A stretch of 22,151 nt of DNA, from NCBI GenBank assembly GCA_023436175.1, contig JAEZKE010000156.1, positions 42,501 through 64,651 of the forward strand. Direction: 5' to 3'. Origin of the DNA: Methanobacteriota archaeon (GTDB lineage: Archaea; Methanobacteriota; Methanobacteria; Methanobacteriales; Methanobacteriaceae). Both the position numbers and the translations under genes were made by a program. Positions 15,278-22,151 of this stretch are shown here, one piece after another. Within the stretch, counting starts at the first letter, position 1, and every line of letters starts with the position of its first letter. The notes beneath the pieces are model-generated. The model saw only the letters and a list, made by a program, of their open reading frames with translations, did no database searches and was not told where the DNA came from.

Positions 15278-16843
15278 ATGTCATCTATTAATGTGGGTGT
15301 TATAGGAGCTTGCGCATCTCGTGACAATTTCAATTCATTATTTAATAGTGGATACAATAGATTATTTAATTGTAAATTGTATATTGGGCACATGACATTT
15401 CCGAGTTTAGTATCTGAAAAAATTAAATTTGATAATGAAGATATAAATCATGAAGATCCTCGGGAAACAGGTGCAATAAAGAGAGAGTTGTCTCGTAGTT
15501 TCATGAAAGAGTTACAGGAAGCATCAGACCTGGATTATTTGATAATAGACTTTTATAGTGATATTTATTATGGAATTGTTGTTGCAGATGATATTGTTTT
15601 TACAGATAATTATGACAGGGTTGGTAAGACAAGATTCTATTCAAATCTTGAAAATAAAAGATTTTTAACTCTTCTTAATAATCCAGATGAGTATTTTGAG
15701 ATATGGAAAAAATCTATTCATAAATTCGTTGAAATGATTAAAATTATCATGCCCAATGTGAAAATAATAATTAACAAAGTGCGAGCAGTAAAAGAATACA
15801 AGGATCAACAGGGTAATATAAGACCCATACCAATGTCCCGGAATCCTGATGAAATTAATGAGAAGTGGGAAAAACTTGATGATTATTGTATTAAGACGTT
15901 TGGATTTCGATACATTGATCTATCTGCTAAAGATTATTTTTCTCATGAAGAATATCCGTTTGGAGGCCCACCCCGCGCTGTTCACTACACAAAAGATTTT
16001 TATGAAAATTTTATCATGGAATTATCCAGTATAGCAGTACAGGACTTACAAGAAAACCTTTACAAGTTAATGTACCCTGAATTTAATATGAATCAAATTG
16101 ATAATTCAAATTTTGAAAAAGTGAATGCTCATTGGTCTTTTTGGCAAAAAAACTTCCATATTGTCAATGATAAAGTAGAAATAAATAATAATGGTATTAA
16201 ACAGGAAAAACATAATTTAATATTATCTAATCCAATTAAAGTAAAAAAGGGAGAAGTATATAATTTATCTTTTAAAGTTTATATAGACAGCAATATTGAA
16301 TTTGACGGTGAGGAAATAATTTTTTATTTGATGATATTCGATCATCCTACAAAGAATTTACAAGATGATTCTGTGTGGTATAAAAACATTGAATATTCTA
16401 ATTATACAAATGGAAATGTCAGGGATGAATGGATAACAGTTAAATATGGCTTCACAGCTCAAAATAATGGATTTTTAAAAGCGGGGCCGGGTATAGCTAA
16501 AAATGGCCATGTAATGTGGAAAGATATTTATTTAACAAATGAATTGGTTAATAATCTGAGCTGGTGTCCTTCATATAAAGATGTAATGAGTAATATAAAT
16601 TTATTAGAAATGCAAAAGTCTCATGATAAAAGAAAGGAAATAGATATTTTACTTAAACTCAATGAATACAAAACTAGAATGGATTGGTATGAAAGTACAA
16701 TCAATGGATATAAAAATAGAATAGATGAGTACGAAAGTACAATTAAAGAATACAAAAACAGTCATTCCTGGAAAATTACTTTACCGTTACGTAAAACTGT
16801 TTATATTTTAAAAAATTTGCGAAAATCAGTTTCTTCTAAATAA
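15278..16843 (+). CDS. DUF6270-type (SGNH-hydrolase-like) surface-polysaccharide protein with coiled-coil tail
   Basis: A 521-residue protein in three parts. Residues 1-265 resemble the DUF6270 family of capsule/exopolysaccharide loci: an N-terminal beta-strand and GACASRD (10-16, the family's G-S-C-x-x-R-D block), a LDYLIIDF strand (85-92) and a C-terminal VHYTKDFY (235-242) whose His236 would complete an SGNH-type active site. Such proteins may be acyl-transfer or esterase enzymes acting on glycans, but the activity is not established. Residues about 272-425 look beta-rich, like a carbohydrate-binding jelly roll (NFEK..WSFW, then ILSNPIKVKKGEVYNLSFKV). Residues 462-494 form a coiled coil of 14-residue repeats (YESTI twice), followed by SHSWKITLPLR, a tail typical of polysaccharide glycosyltransferases. 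No signal peptide, so cytoplasmic. It stands alone between two minus-strand operons. Start set by GGAGGT. Confidence 0.75.
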   Translation: MSSINVGVIGACASRDNFNSLFNSGYNRLFNCKLYIGHMTFPSLVSEKIKFDNEDINHEDPRETGAIKRELSRSFMKELQEASDLDYLIIDFYSDIYYGIVVADDIVFTDNYDRVGKTRFYSNLENKRFLTLLNNPDEYFEIWKKSIHKFVEMIKIIMPNVKIIINKVRAVKEYKDQQGNIRPIPMSRNPDEINEKWEKLDDYCIKTFGFRYIDLSAKDYFSHEEYPFGGPPRAVHYTKDFYENFIMELSSIAVQDLQENLYKLMYPEFNMNQIDNSNFEKVNAHWSFWQKNFHIVNDKVEINNNGIKQEKHNLILSNPIKVKKGEVYNLSFKVYIDSNIEFDGEEIIFYLMIFDHPTKNLQDDSVWYKNIEYSNYTNGNVRDEWITVKYGFTAQNNGFLKAGPGIAKNGHVMWKDIYLTNELVNNLSWCPSYKDVMSNINLLEMQKSHDKRKEIDILLKLNEYKTRMDWYESTINGYKNRIDEYESTIKEYKNSHSWKITLPLRKTVYILKNLRKSVSSK

Positions 16844-16895
16844 TATGCTTTATTTTAAATATTCAGAATGCATTAAGTTATAGAGAACTGACTTC

Positions 16896-16914
16896 CAAAA
16901 AAATAGAAAAAAGA
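16896..16914 (-). terminator. T-rich terminator of the beta-helix protein gene
   Basis: On the minus strand this reads TCTTTTTTCTATTTTTTTG, two long T-runs beginning about 17 bases after the stop codon. This is the form expected of archaeal terminators. It lies within the 87-base gap between convergent genes. Confidence 0.55.
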
Positions 16915-16930
16915 GTTTAAAGTGGTTGGA

Positions 16931-19003
16931 TCATTGCACCTTAACTGAAATAGTTATTTTTTGACTGTCTACTGTTACAGTGACATATGCAGTCCCACGG
17001 GTTCTACTGGTTAAAGTGCTCTTTGCAGTTCCATTAACTGTAGATACCTGACTTTTTATACTTCCTAAACTTGTGGCAAAACTCACGGGAGTACCATCGG
17101 GAACACGCCCTGAAATTGGGTCATGGTAAACACCCTTGTTGTCATAGGTCAGATTTGCAGTTATTGTAGATGTAGTGGTGTTATCAATTGAACGTGGAGA
17201 GGCTGTAGCACGGAGTACAAACCATGTTGTAGGAGTGAAACCTTTTATACTTCCGGTAGCAGGGCCGCTGTTTGAACCCCACCAGTTAAGCTCAGCGTTA
17301 ACTGTGCCCCCTGCCCTGTAGATATCTTTAACTGTTGCAGTGTTTCCAGCAAACCGGTTAAAGTGAACAGTTAACGTACCAATGAGATTGTAGATGGCAC
17401 CGCCGTAGATTGCATGGTTACCTGTGAAAGTGCTGCCAGTTGCAGTAATAGTATTGCCTCCATTGTAGATGACACCGCCATTACCAGTCGCAGTGTTACC
17501 TGTGAAAATACTTTTTTTAACAATCAAAGATTTACCTTGTGTATAAATGGCACCGCCGTAAATTGCACGGTTACTTTTACAGGTATTGCCGTTAAAAGTC
17601 AAAGAACCCTTATTGTAAACGGTACCTCCATTGGTTTTTGCATAGTTACCTGTGAAAATGCTATTATTAATAGCTAGATTTCCAAGGTTGTAGACAGCAC
17701 CGCCGTAAGTTGCATGGTTATTTCTACAGGTATTGCCGTTAAAAGTCAAAGAATATTTATTGTAAACGGTACCTCCATTGGTTTTTGCATAGTTACCTGT
17801 GAAAGTACAATTATTAAAAATCAAATTTCCGAGGTTGTAGGCAGTACCCCCGTAATTTGCACTGTTATTTGTAAAGGTACAATTGGTTAAAGTTAATGTA
17901 TCATTACAGATTATAACACCTCCATGACCAATAACGGAGTTATTATAGAAATTGCAGTTAGTAAAAATCGAGGTGTAAAGTTTACCAAGAACAACATCGT
18001 CAATGCTACTGCCGTGTTCTGCTTTATTCTTTGTGAAAGAGCTGTTTGTCACGTTTAAGTTACCATAATTGTGAATCGCGCCGCCGCCATCATAAGCAGT
18101 GTTACCTGTGAAAATACCGTAGGTTACAGTGAGAGGTCCACCGCTGTTGAGTATAGCACCGCCATCATCAACAGTCGCAGTGTTACTTGTAAAAGTGCTT
18201 TTACTAAAAGTTAAAGATCCACCATGATTGAGAATAGCTCCACCTTGATCTGCATTGTTGTATTTAAAAGTACTATCTTTAACAGACAACTTAACAGTCG
18301 AGTCACCTGTATTGTAAATACTACCACCGTAAGTTGCACGGTTGCTTGTAAAAGTGCTGCCACTAACAGTTAATCTACCTCTATTGTAGACAGCACCACC
18401 ACCCTGAGTTGCAGAGTTGCCTGTGAAACTGCCACTAACAGTTAAATTACCCTTATTGTAGACAGCACCCCCGTAAGCTGCACGGTTACTTGTAAAAGTA
18501 CTACCACTAACGGTTACATTTCCCGCATTATAGATTACTCCACCATTAGTTGCATAGTTATTTCTAAAATTGCAGTTATTAAGAATTAAATTACCATTAT
18601 TTACAATGGCACCACCATAAGTTGTATTCCCATTTGTAAGGGTCAAATTTTGAATTGTCACCTTTGTACCGGTCTGAAATATCCATGCCCTATTAGTTCC
18701 ATTTATAATTGTACTGGTCTTGCTTTGGCCTGTAATGATTATATTCTTGTTAATAATGATCTCAGTGTTTTTTGTTCCAGTATAAACTCCATTAGCGATT
18801 TTAACTGTTCCACCATTTGATACAGCTCCTGTTGCATTTTTAATACTAAGTTTTGCTGTTGCCCATGAAGTACCATCCCAATTATCATTTCCATGTGAAC
18901 CATTCACATAAATAATTGACGGAGCAGCAGAAACACTGTTAATGGACGATAATGCTATAAAAGCAATACTGCAGAATAAAAATATAATGATTACGTTCTT
19001 CAT
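16931..19003 (-). CDS. Secreted parallel beta-helix (adhesin-like) surface protein with C-terminal Ig-like domain
   Basis: A 690-residue exported protein. MKNVIIIFLF to about residue 27 (SVSAA) is a classical signal peptide. Residues about 30-570 are about twenty beta-helix rungs of 22-25 residues with recurring GxFTxNxAxxGGAIYN-like units, as in right-handed beta-helix adhesins of Methanobacteriales. NWWGSNSGP closes the helix, and the last 95 residues form an Ig-like (Big_1/invasin-type) domain (DGTPVSFATSLGSI, ending in ISVKVQ). Many Asn-X-Ser/Thr sequons suggest glycosylation. No membrane anchor or pseudomurein-binding repeats are visible, so attachment may be through the glycan or a partner. 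It could bind host, partner cells or surface polysaccharide. ATG 19003 is chosen over the in-frame ATG 19039 because it starts the signal peptide and the TATA box at 19026-19036 would begin transcription beside it. The gene looks more G+C-rich than its neighbours. Confidence 0.85.
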   Translation of the reverse strand: MKNVIIIFLFCSIAFIALSSINSVSAAPSIIYVNGSHGNDNWDGTSWATAKLSIKNATGAVSNGGTVKIANGVYTGTKNTEIIINKNIIITGQSKTSTIINGTNRAWIFQTGTKVTIQNLTLTNGNTTYGGAIVNNGNLILNNCNFRNNYATNGGVIYNAGNVTVSGSTFTSNRAAYGGAVYNKGNLTVSGSFTGNSATQGGGAVYNRGRLTVSGSTFTSNRATYGGSIYNTGDSTVKLSVKDSTFKYNNADQGGAILNHGGSLTFSKSTFTSNTATVDDGGAILNSGGPLTVTYGIFTGNTAYDGGGAIHNYGNLNVTNSSFTKNKAEHGSSIDDVVLGKLYTSIFTNCNFYNNSVIGHGGVIICNDTLTLTNCTFTNNSANYGGTAYNLGNLIFNNCTFTGNYAKTNGGTVYNKYSLTFNGNTCRNNHATYGGAVYNLGNLAINNSIFTGNYAKTNGGTVYNKGSLTFNGNTCKSNRAIYGGAIYTQGKSLIVKKSIFTGNTATGNGGVIYNGGNTITATGSTFTGNHAIYGGAIYNLIGTLTVHFNRFAGNTATVKDIYRAGGTVNAELNWWGSNSGPATGSIKGFTPTTWFVLRATASPRSIDNTTTSTITANLTYDNKGVYHDPISGRVPDGTPVSFATSLGSIKSQVSTVNGTAKSTLTSRTRGTAYVTVTVDSQKITISVKVQ
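17550..17843 (-). repeat. Two tandem 147-bp repeats inside the beta-helix gene
   Basis: Two adjacent 147-base units (17550-17696 and 17697-17843) each encode two beta-helix rungs (49 residues). The segments 17581-17660 and 17728-17807 are nearly identical in DNA, differing at only a few bases, whereas the other rungs have diverged. This indicates a recent duplication or gene conversion. Confidence 0.75.
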
Positions 19004-19025
19004 ACAAGTATAACGTACTTTTTTT

Positions 19026-19036
19026 ATTTTATATAT
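19026..19036 (-). promoter_or_regulatory. TATA box of the beta-helix protein gene, probable leaderless transcript
   Basis: The minus strand reads ATATATAAAAT. Counting about 26 bases downstream puts transcription start near 19005, right at ATG 19003. No Shine-Dalgarno precedes that ATG, which fits a leaderless mRNA. Confidence 0.5.
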
Positions 19037-19111
19037 CATTTGTTGTTTTTTTTATTTTATGAAAAAAAGATAATTTTGATTAATTAGCGAAAAAGTACTA
19101 ATGAATCAATT

Positions 19112-19128
19112 AAATAAATAAAAAAGAG
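19112..19128 (-). terminator. Candidate T-rich terminator after the GT2/TarS-like gene
   Basis: The minus strand reads CTCTTTTTTATTTATTTAA about 80 bases after the stop of the upstream glycosyltransferase gene and ahead of the beta-helix gene's promoter. Confidence 0.4.
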
Positions 19129-19204
19129 CTTATAATATTTTTTTTATGTTATGTGCTAATAAATAATGTTTATTATTTTTTAAAGAATATAAGTCCTTTA
19201 TTAA

Positions 19205-21058
19205 TCAACTTTTTAGTGATATTTTCCCGTTATTTTCTTTATAAATTTTAATATCAACATTTCCTTCTCTAAATGATATATCTTTAAAATTTAAAATAGA
19301 TTTTGCATCTAACCTGTGTTTTCCGTGGAATTTTAAATAGAAATCATAAATACTACCCTTATCCAGAAAGTATTCCCATTCTAATTTAAATGACTTATTT
19401 TCAACTGGAGTTAAATACACTATTTCGCGTGACCTTCTATTTTTAAGATATATCTGCAATGGCTTTTGAATAGTTGTATTTTCATTTATAATAAAATTTA
19501 ATGATTTTTTAGTAGGTTTTATTTCAAATGCTTCATTAACCATTAGGGTCCTGACTGAAAGCTTATCATTAACTGTCATATAGCCATTTAAATGTTTACT
19601 TTTATTTATAATATTTTTAAAATTATTTTTAACTATTCTAAATTTTTCCAGCATGCCATTTAAGTACTCAAATTGAAATGCTATATCATATTCTTCAACA
19701 GAACTTAACTGATTAGTTGGTATTTTAACTGTGAATTTATTAGGTATATCATTAGTATCTATGGCTTTTAATTCGAATAACAATTTGTTATCATCTAATA
19801 CTTGATCAGATGGTGTTCTAGCACTAAAAACTACTTCTGCTTTTTTTATAGGGAAATTTTTGGGAATTTCAATTTGATCAAATGTTATAAAATCTTCATC
19901 AACAATAAGATCATTAAAAGTAACAAAAGATTTTCTCAATGATTTAATTTCAAATAATCTGTCGGGTATTTTTAATTTGGAATTTCTGAAGTAAGGTAAA
20001 TTCCAGTAATTTTTACCATTTTCAAAGATAATATCTTTTTGAAGATCGATACTTTTCTTAAGATCCATATCTTTCTTGACTAACTTAACCAATTCTTGCC
20101 TGAAATCATGTAAAATCAAATATATATACAAATTTAACAGGATATCTAACTCATTATCGTATATATCTTCACATTTTGCTGCTTCTTCAGATAATATTTC
20201 ATAAGCATTTTCAAAAAATACTTCTTTAAATTCTTCACTTTCTAAAATACCTGAAATTGGAATAAGAACTCTTCTCATTAAAACCTTAAAATAATTTTCA
20301 TCAAAGGAGGTAAAATTTTCAAGATCATCTTTAAATGAGTTAATACGCTTAATATAATTCCAGGCTTCTCTTCTTGAGCTGCTTAAAGAAAGATCTTTAT
20401 CAAATTTTCTTTGTCTCCATAAATAAACACAATCTGGGATAATAGAAATGGTATCTGCGTTAATAAAGCATAAATGTCCGAATTTTCTGTCTGCATATAT
20501 TTCGTTTTCTTTTGGTAATTTGATATCATTTTTTGAAATTAATTCTCTTCTGATAATTTTATTCCAGTAAAATGAATCATGATATATTGTTGGAAATTCT
20601 TTAGCACTTTCTATAGTAAGTTCCTGTTTCCATGCAGAAAGTTCATAGCTTTCCATTTCATATTGATAATTGCCTATTAAAAAGTTTGCTTTTCCTACAA
20701 CAATATCTGCATCGGTTTCTTTAGCTTTATTATACAATTTTTCATAGGCATACGGCGGAATGATATCATCATTATCTACTAAAATTATATATTCTCCTTT
20801 TGCAGCTTTAATTCCAGTATTTCCTGAGGTAGCAAGGCCTTCATTTTCTTTTTTGTCTATTATTTTTATGTTAGAGAAATTTTGGGCAAATTCTTTGCAT
20901 ATACTTAAACTATCATCACTACTTGCATCATTTACTAGAATAATTTCTAGACCGTCAAGTGTCTGGTTAACAAGTGAATCTAAACATCCTCTTAAATGTC
21001 TTCCACCGTTGTACACCAGTACTATAGCACTTAATTTATAATTTTCATTAGGATTCAT
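19205..21058 (-). CDS. GT2 glycosyltransferase with C-terminal beta-rich domains (TarS-like layout)
   Basis: A 617-residue protein. Residues about 9-230 are a GT2 catalytic domain: LSAIVLVYNGG, LVNDASSDDS and the metal-binding VDNDD (94-98), then EYIILVDND context typical of enzymes that decorate wall polymers. A helical linker (about 230-360) leads to about 230 residues of beta-strand-rich sequence (IVDEDFITFDQIEIP, PLQIYLKNRRSRE, FKLEWEYFLDKGSIYDFYLKFHG), a layout like poly(ribitol-phosphate) GlcNAc-transferase TarS. The enzyme may attach sugars to the polyol-phosphate polymer made by the TagF-like neighbours; that is inference from layout and context. ATG 21058 is chosen because GGTGA (21065-21069) lies six bases upstream; the in-frame GTG 21067 is part of that ribosome site. 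Its start is one base after the stop of the upstream gene, so the two are translationally coupled. Confidence 0.85.
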   Translation of the reverse strand: MNPNENYKLSAIVLVYNGGRHLRGCLDSLVNQTLDGLEIILVNDASSDDSLSICKEFAQNFSNIKIIDKKENEGLATSGNTGIKAAKGEYIILVDNDDIIPPYAYEKLYNKAKETDADIVVGKANFLIGNYQYEMESYELSAWKQELTIESAKEFPTIYHDSFYWNKIIRRELISKNDIKLPKENEIYADRKFGHLCFINADTISIIPDCVYLWRQRKFDKDLSLSSSRREAWNYIKRINSFKDDLENFTSFDENYFKVLMRRVLIPISGILESEEFKEVFFENAYEILSEEAAKCEDIYDNELDILLNLYIYLILHDFRQELVKLVKKDMDLKKSIDLQKDIIFENGKNYWNLPYFRNSKLKIPDRLFEIKSLRKSFVTFNDLIVDEDFITFDQIEIPKNFPIKKAEVVFSARTPSDQVLDDNKLLFELKAIDTNDIPNKFTVKIPTNQLSSVEEYDIAFQFEYLNGMLEKFRIVKNNFKNIINKSKHLNGYMTVNDKLSVRTLMVNEAFEIKPTKKSLNFIINENTTIQKPLQIYLKNRRSREIVYLTPVENKSFKLEWEYFLDKGSIYDFYLKFHGKHRLDAKSILNFKDISFREGNVDIKIYKENNGKISLKS

Positions 21059-21059
21059 A

Positions 21060-22151
21060 TTATTCACCGTTAATCAATGCATTAACAACTTTTGCAGATG
21101 CATCGCCATGCCCTAAACTACAATATTCATTATAAAAGCTATCATAAGAATTTTGAAACTTCTCTTCTATTTTATCTATATTTTTAATTCCATCTATAAG
21201 CTCATCCATATCAAACAGTAAAGGTCCCGGCAAATCATTTTTAATATCCAGATATAATCCTCTTGTGGAATTATATTCGTTAAAATCGGGCATAAAAAAC
21301 AGTATAGGATTTTTAGTATGGGCGAAATCAAAGAATACTGAGGAGTAATCTGTAATTAAAATATCTGATATCAGGCATAGTTCGTGGATATCATCATAAT
21401 GAGATACATCTAAAGCAAATTCATTGAGATTACTATCAATATTAAGACTATTTGAAATTAAATAGTGAAGTCTTAATAAAATAACGTAATCTTCATCAAA
21501 ATTAGCGTATAATGAGTTCAAATCGATTTGTAAGTCAAAATAGTGATTTCCTTCACTGTCTCTTACAACATCTCTAAATGTTGGGGCATAAAGTATTATT
21601 TTTTTACGGTCATCTAATCCTAATTTAGATTTTATTTGTGATTTTTTAGTGTTTAAATCTTTAGAATAAAAAATATCATTAGCAGGGTATCCTACATTTA
21701 AAATTTTTCTCTTGAACATAGACGCTCTTTTAAAAATATCTTTAGAATAGTCATTGGCTGAAATAAGATAATCCCATTTTCTTGCTTCTTGAGTAAGATT
21801 TCCCTTTACAATTTTGGAAGATCCGTTTTTAATATCATTTCCCATATGTTTAAATGGAGTACCATGAGTTGTTTGTAAATATATGGCACCTTTTTTCTTT
21901 TCTTTTACTGGAAAGCTTATATTATTTATCCAGAATTTGGATATTGCTAAATATCTGTAGTACGATTCTTCATCTCTATTGACTATAATAGGGCTTCCAG
22001 GAATTTTTAAATTTCCTTTATATGACCATACGAACTTATATTTGTTTCCATATCCCATCTCTAACATTTTTTCATATATGTATTTGGGATTATGGGCATA
22101 ACTTTGGCCGTGGAAACTTTCAAAGAAAATAAGATTATTATCTATTTTTTC
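21060..22151 (-). CDS. CDP-glycerol:glycerophosphotransferase family protein (TagF-like), 5' end cut by the window edge
   Basis: The minus-strand frame stays open to the right edge, with 363 residues visible; the first ATG inside (22067) is not the start, because the preceding codons encode the family's conserved opening (LIFFESFHGQSYAHNPKYIYEKM). Further motifs, counted from the edge: HGTPFKHMGND (about residue 97), YAPTFRD, RLHYLIS and ITDYSSVFFDF, then a GLYLDIKNDLPGP segment. It is the fourth member of this family in the window and is distinct from the other three: Thr replaces the usual Trp before HGTP. It should transfer polyol-phosphate from a CDP donor to a membrane-linked chain. It is co-transcribed with the GT2 gene that starts one base after its stop, pairing a polymer-forming enzyme with a likely polymer glycosylase. 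Confidence 0.88.
   Translation of the reverse strand, partial: EKIDNNLIFFESFHGQSYAHNPKYIYEKMLEMGYGNKYKFVWSYKGNLKIPGSPIIVNRDEESYYRYLAISKFWINNISFPVKEKKKGAIYLQTTHGTPFKHMGNDIKNGSSKIVKGNLTQEARKWDYLISANDYSKDIFKRASMFKRKILNVGYPANDIFYSKDLNTKKSQIKSKLGLDDRKKIILYAPTFRDVVRDSEGNHYFDLQIDLNSLYANFDEDYVILLRLHYLISNSLNIDSNLNEFALDVSHYDDIHELCLISDILITDYSSVFFDFAHTKNPILFFMPDFNEYNSTRGLYLDIKNDLPGPLLFDMDELIDGIKNIDKIEEKFQNSYDSFYNEYCSLGHGDASAKVVNALINGE

Noticed and set aside
15849..16034. Second plus-strand frame of 61 codons inside the DUF6270-like gene
   Set aside because: It is out of frame with a gene that is continuous and motif-bearing across this stretch.
17414..17677. Plus-strand open frame of 87 codons
   Set aside because: It lies antisense to the repetitive beta-helix gene, with no ribosome site and composition explained by the other strand.
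17414..18600. Regular recurrence of motifs such as CACCGCCGTAA every 70 or so bases, resembling a CRISPR array
   Set aside because: The spacing is a multiple of three and the units encode beta-helix rungs in one continuous minus-strand frame; repeats vary and no true spacers or cas genes are present.
20760..21041. Plus-strand open frame of 93 codons
   Set aside because: It is antisense to the GT2 catalytic motifs of the minus-strand gene.

Overview
This is an AT-rich stretch of what looks like an archaeal chromosome, most likely a pseudomurein methanogen of the Methanobacteriales (Methanobacterium-like). That is inference. It rests on Shine-Dalgarno sites of the AGGTGAT type, TTTATATA-like TATA boxes about 25 nt ahead of predicted transcript starts, a secreted parallel beta-helix 'adhesin-like' protein of the kind common in these methanogens, and a methanogen-style zinc ribbon inside a membrane protein. 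No rRNA, tRNA, CRISPR array, transposase or origin was seen.

Left part (1-7278), plus strand: a two-domain glycosyltransferase cut by the left edge; a decayed intergenic region with the 5' end of a dead UDP-glucose dehydrogenase copy and perhaps the tail of another dead gene; a 984-residue enzyme with one GT2 and two CgeB-like glycosyltransferase domains; and an intact UDP-glucose 6-dehydrogenase, which makes UDP-glucuronate.

Middle part (7279-10769), plus strand: a long AT-rich spacer with strong inverted repeats; a tiny membrane-anchored protein with six clustered N-glycosylation sequons; and a two-gene ABC polysaccharide exporter (Wzm/TagG-like permease plus Wzt/TagH-like ATPase). The permease carries an extra membrane domain and a zinc ribbon at its N-terminus.

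Right part (10791-22151): three consecutive minus-strand CDP-glycerol:glycerophosphotransferase-family (TagB/TagF-like) genes run from one promoter with an operator-like palindrome on its TATA box. Next come a plus-strand SGNH-like (DUF6270-type) surface-glycan protein, a minus-strand secreted beta-helix protein, and a minus-strand pair: a GT2 enzyme with a TarS-like layout and a fourth TagF-like protein cut by the right edge.

Taken together, the window reads as a cell-surface polymer locus. GT2/GT4-type enzymes and UDP-glucuronate would build sugar parts, four TagB/F-like transferases would add polyol-phosphate units, and the ABC pair would export the product. A teichoic-acid-like phosphopolymer on an archaeal wall is the main hypothesis. 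No cytidylyltransferase, initiating sugar-phosphate transferase or ligase is visible here, so the system is incomplete within these limits.
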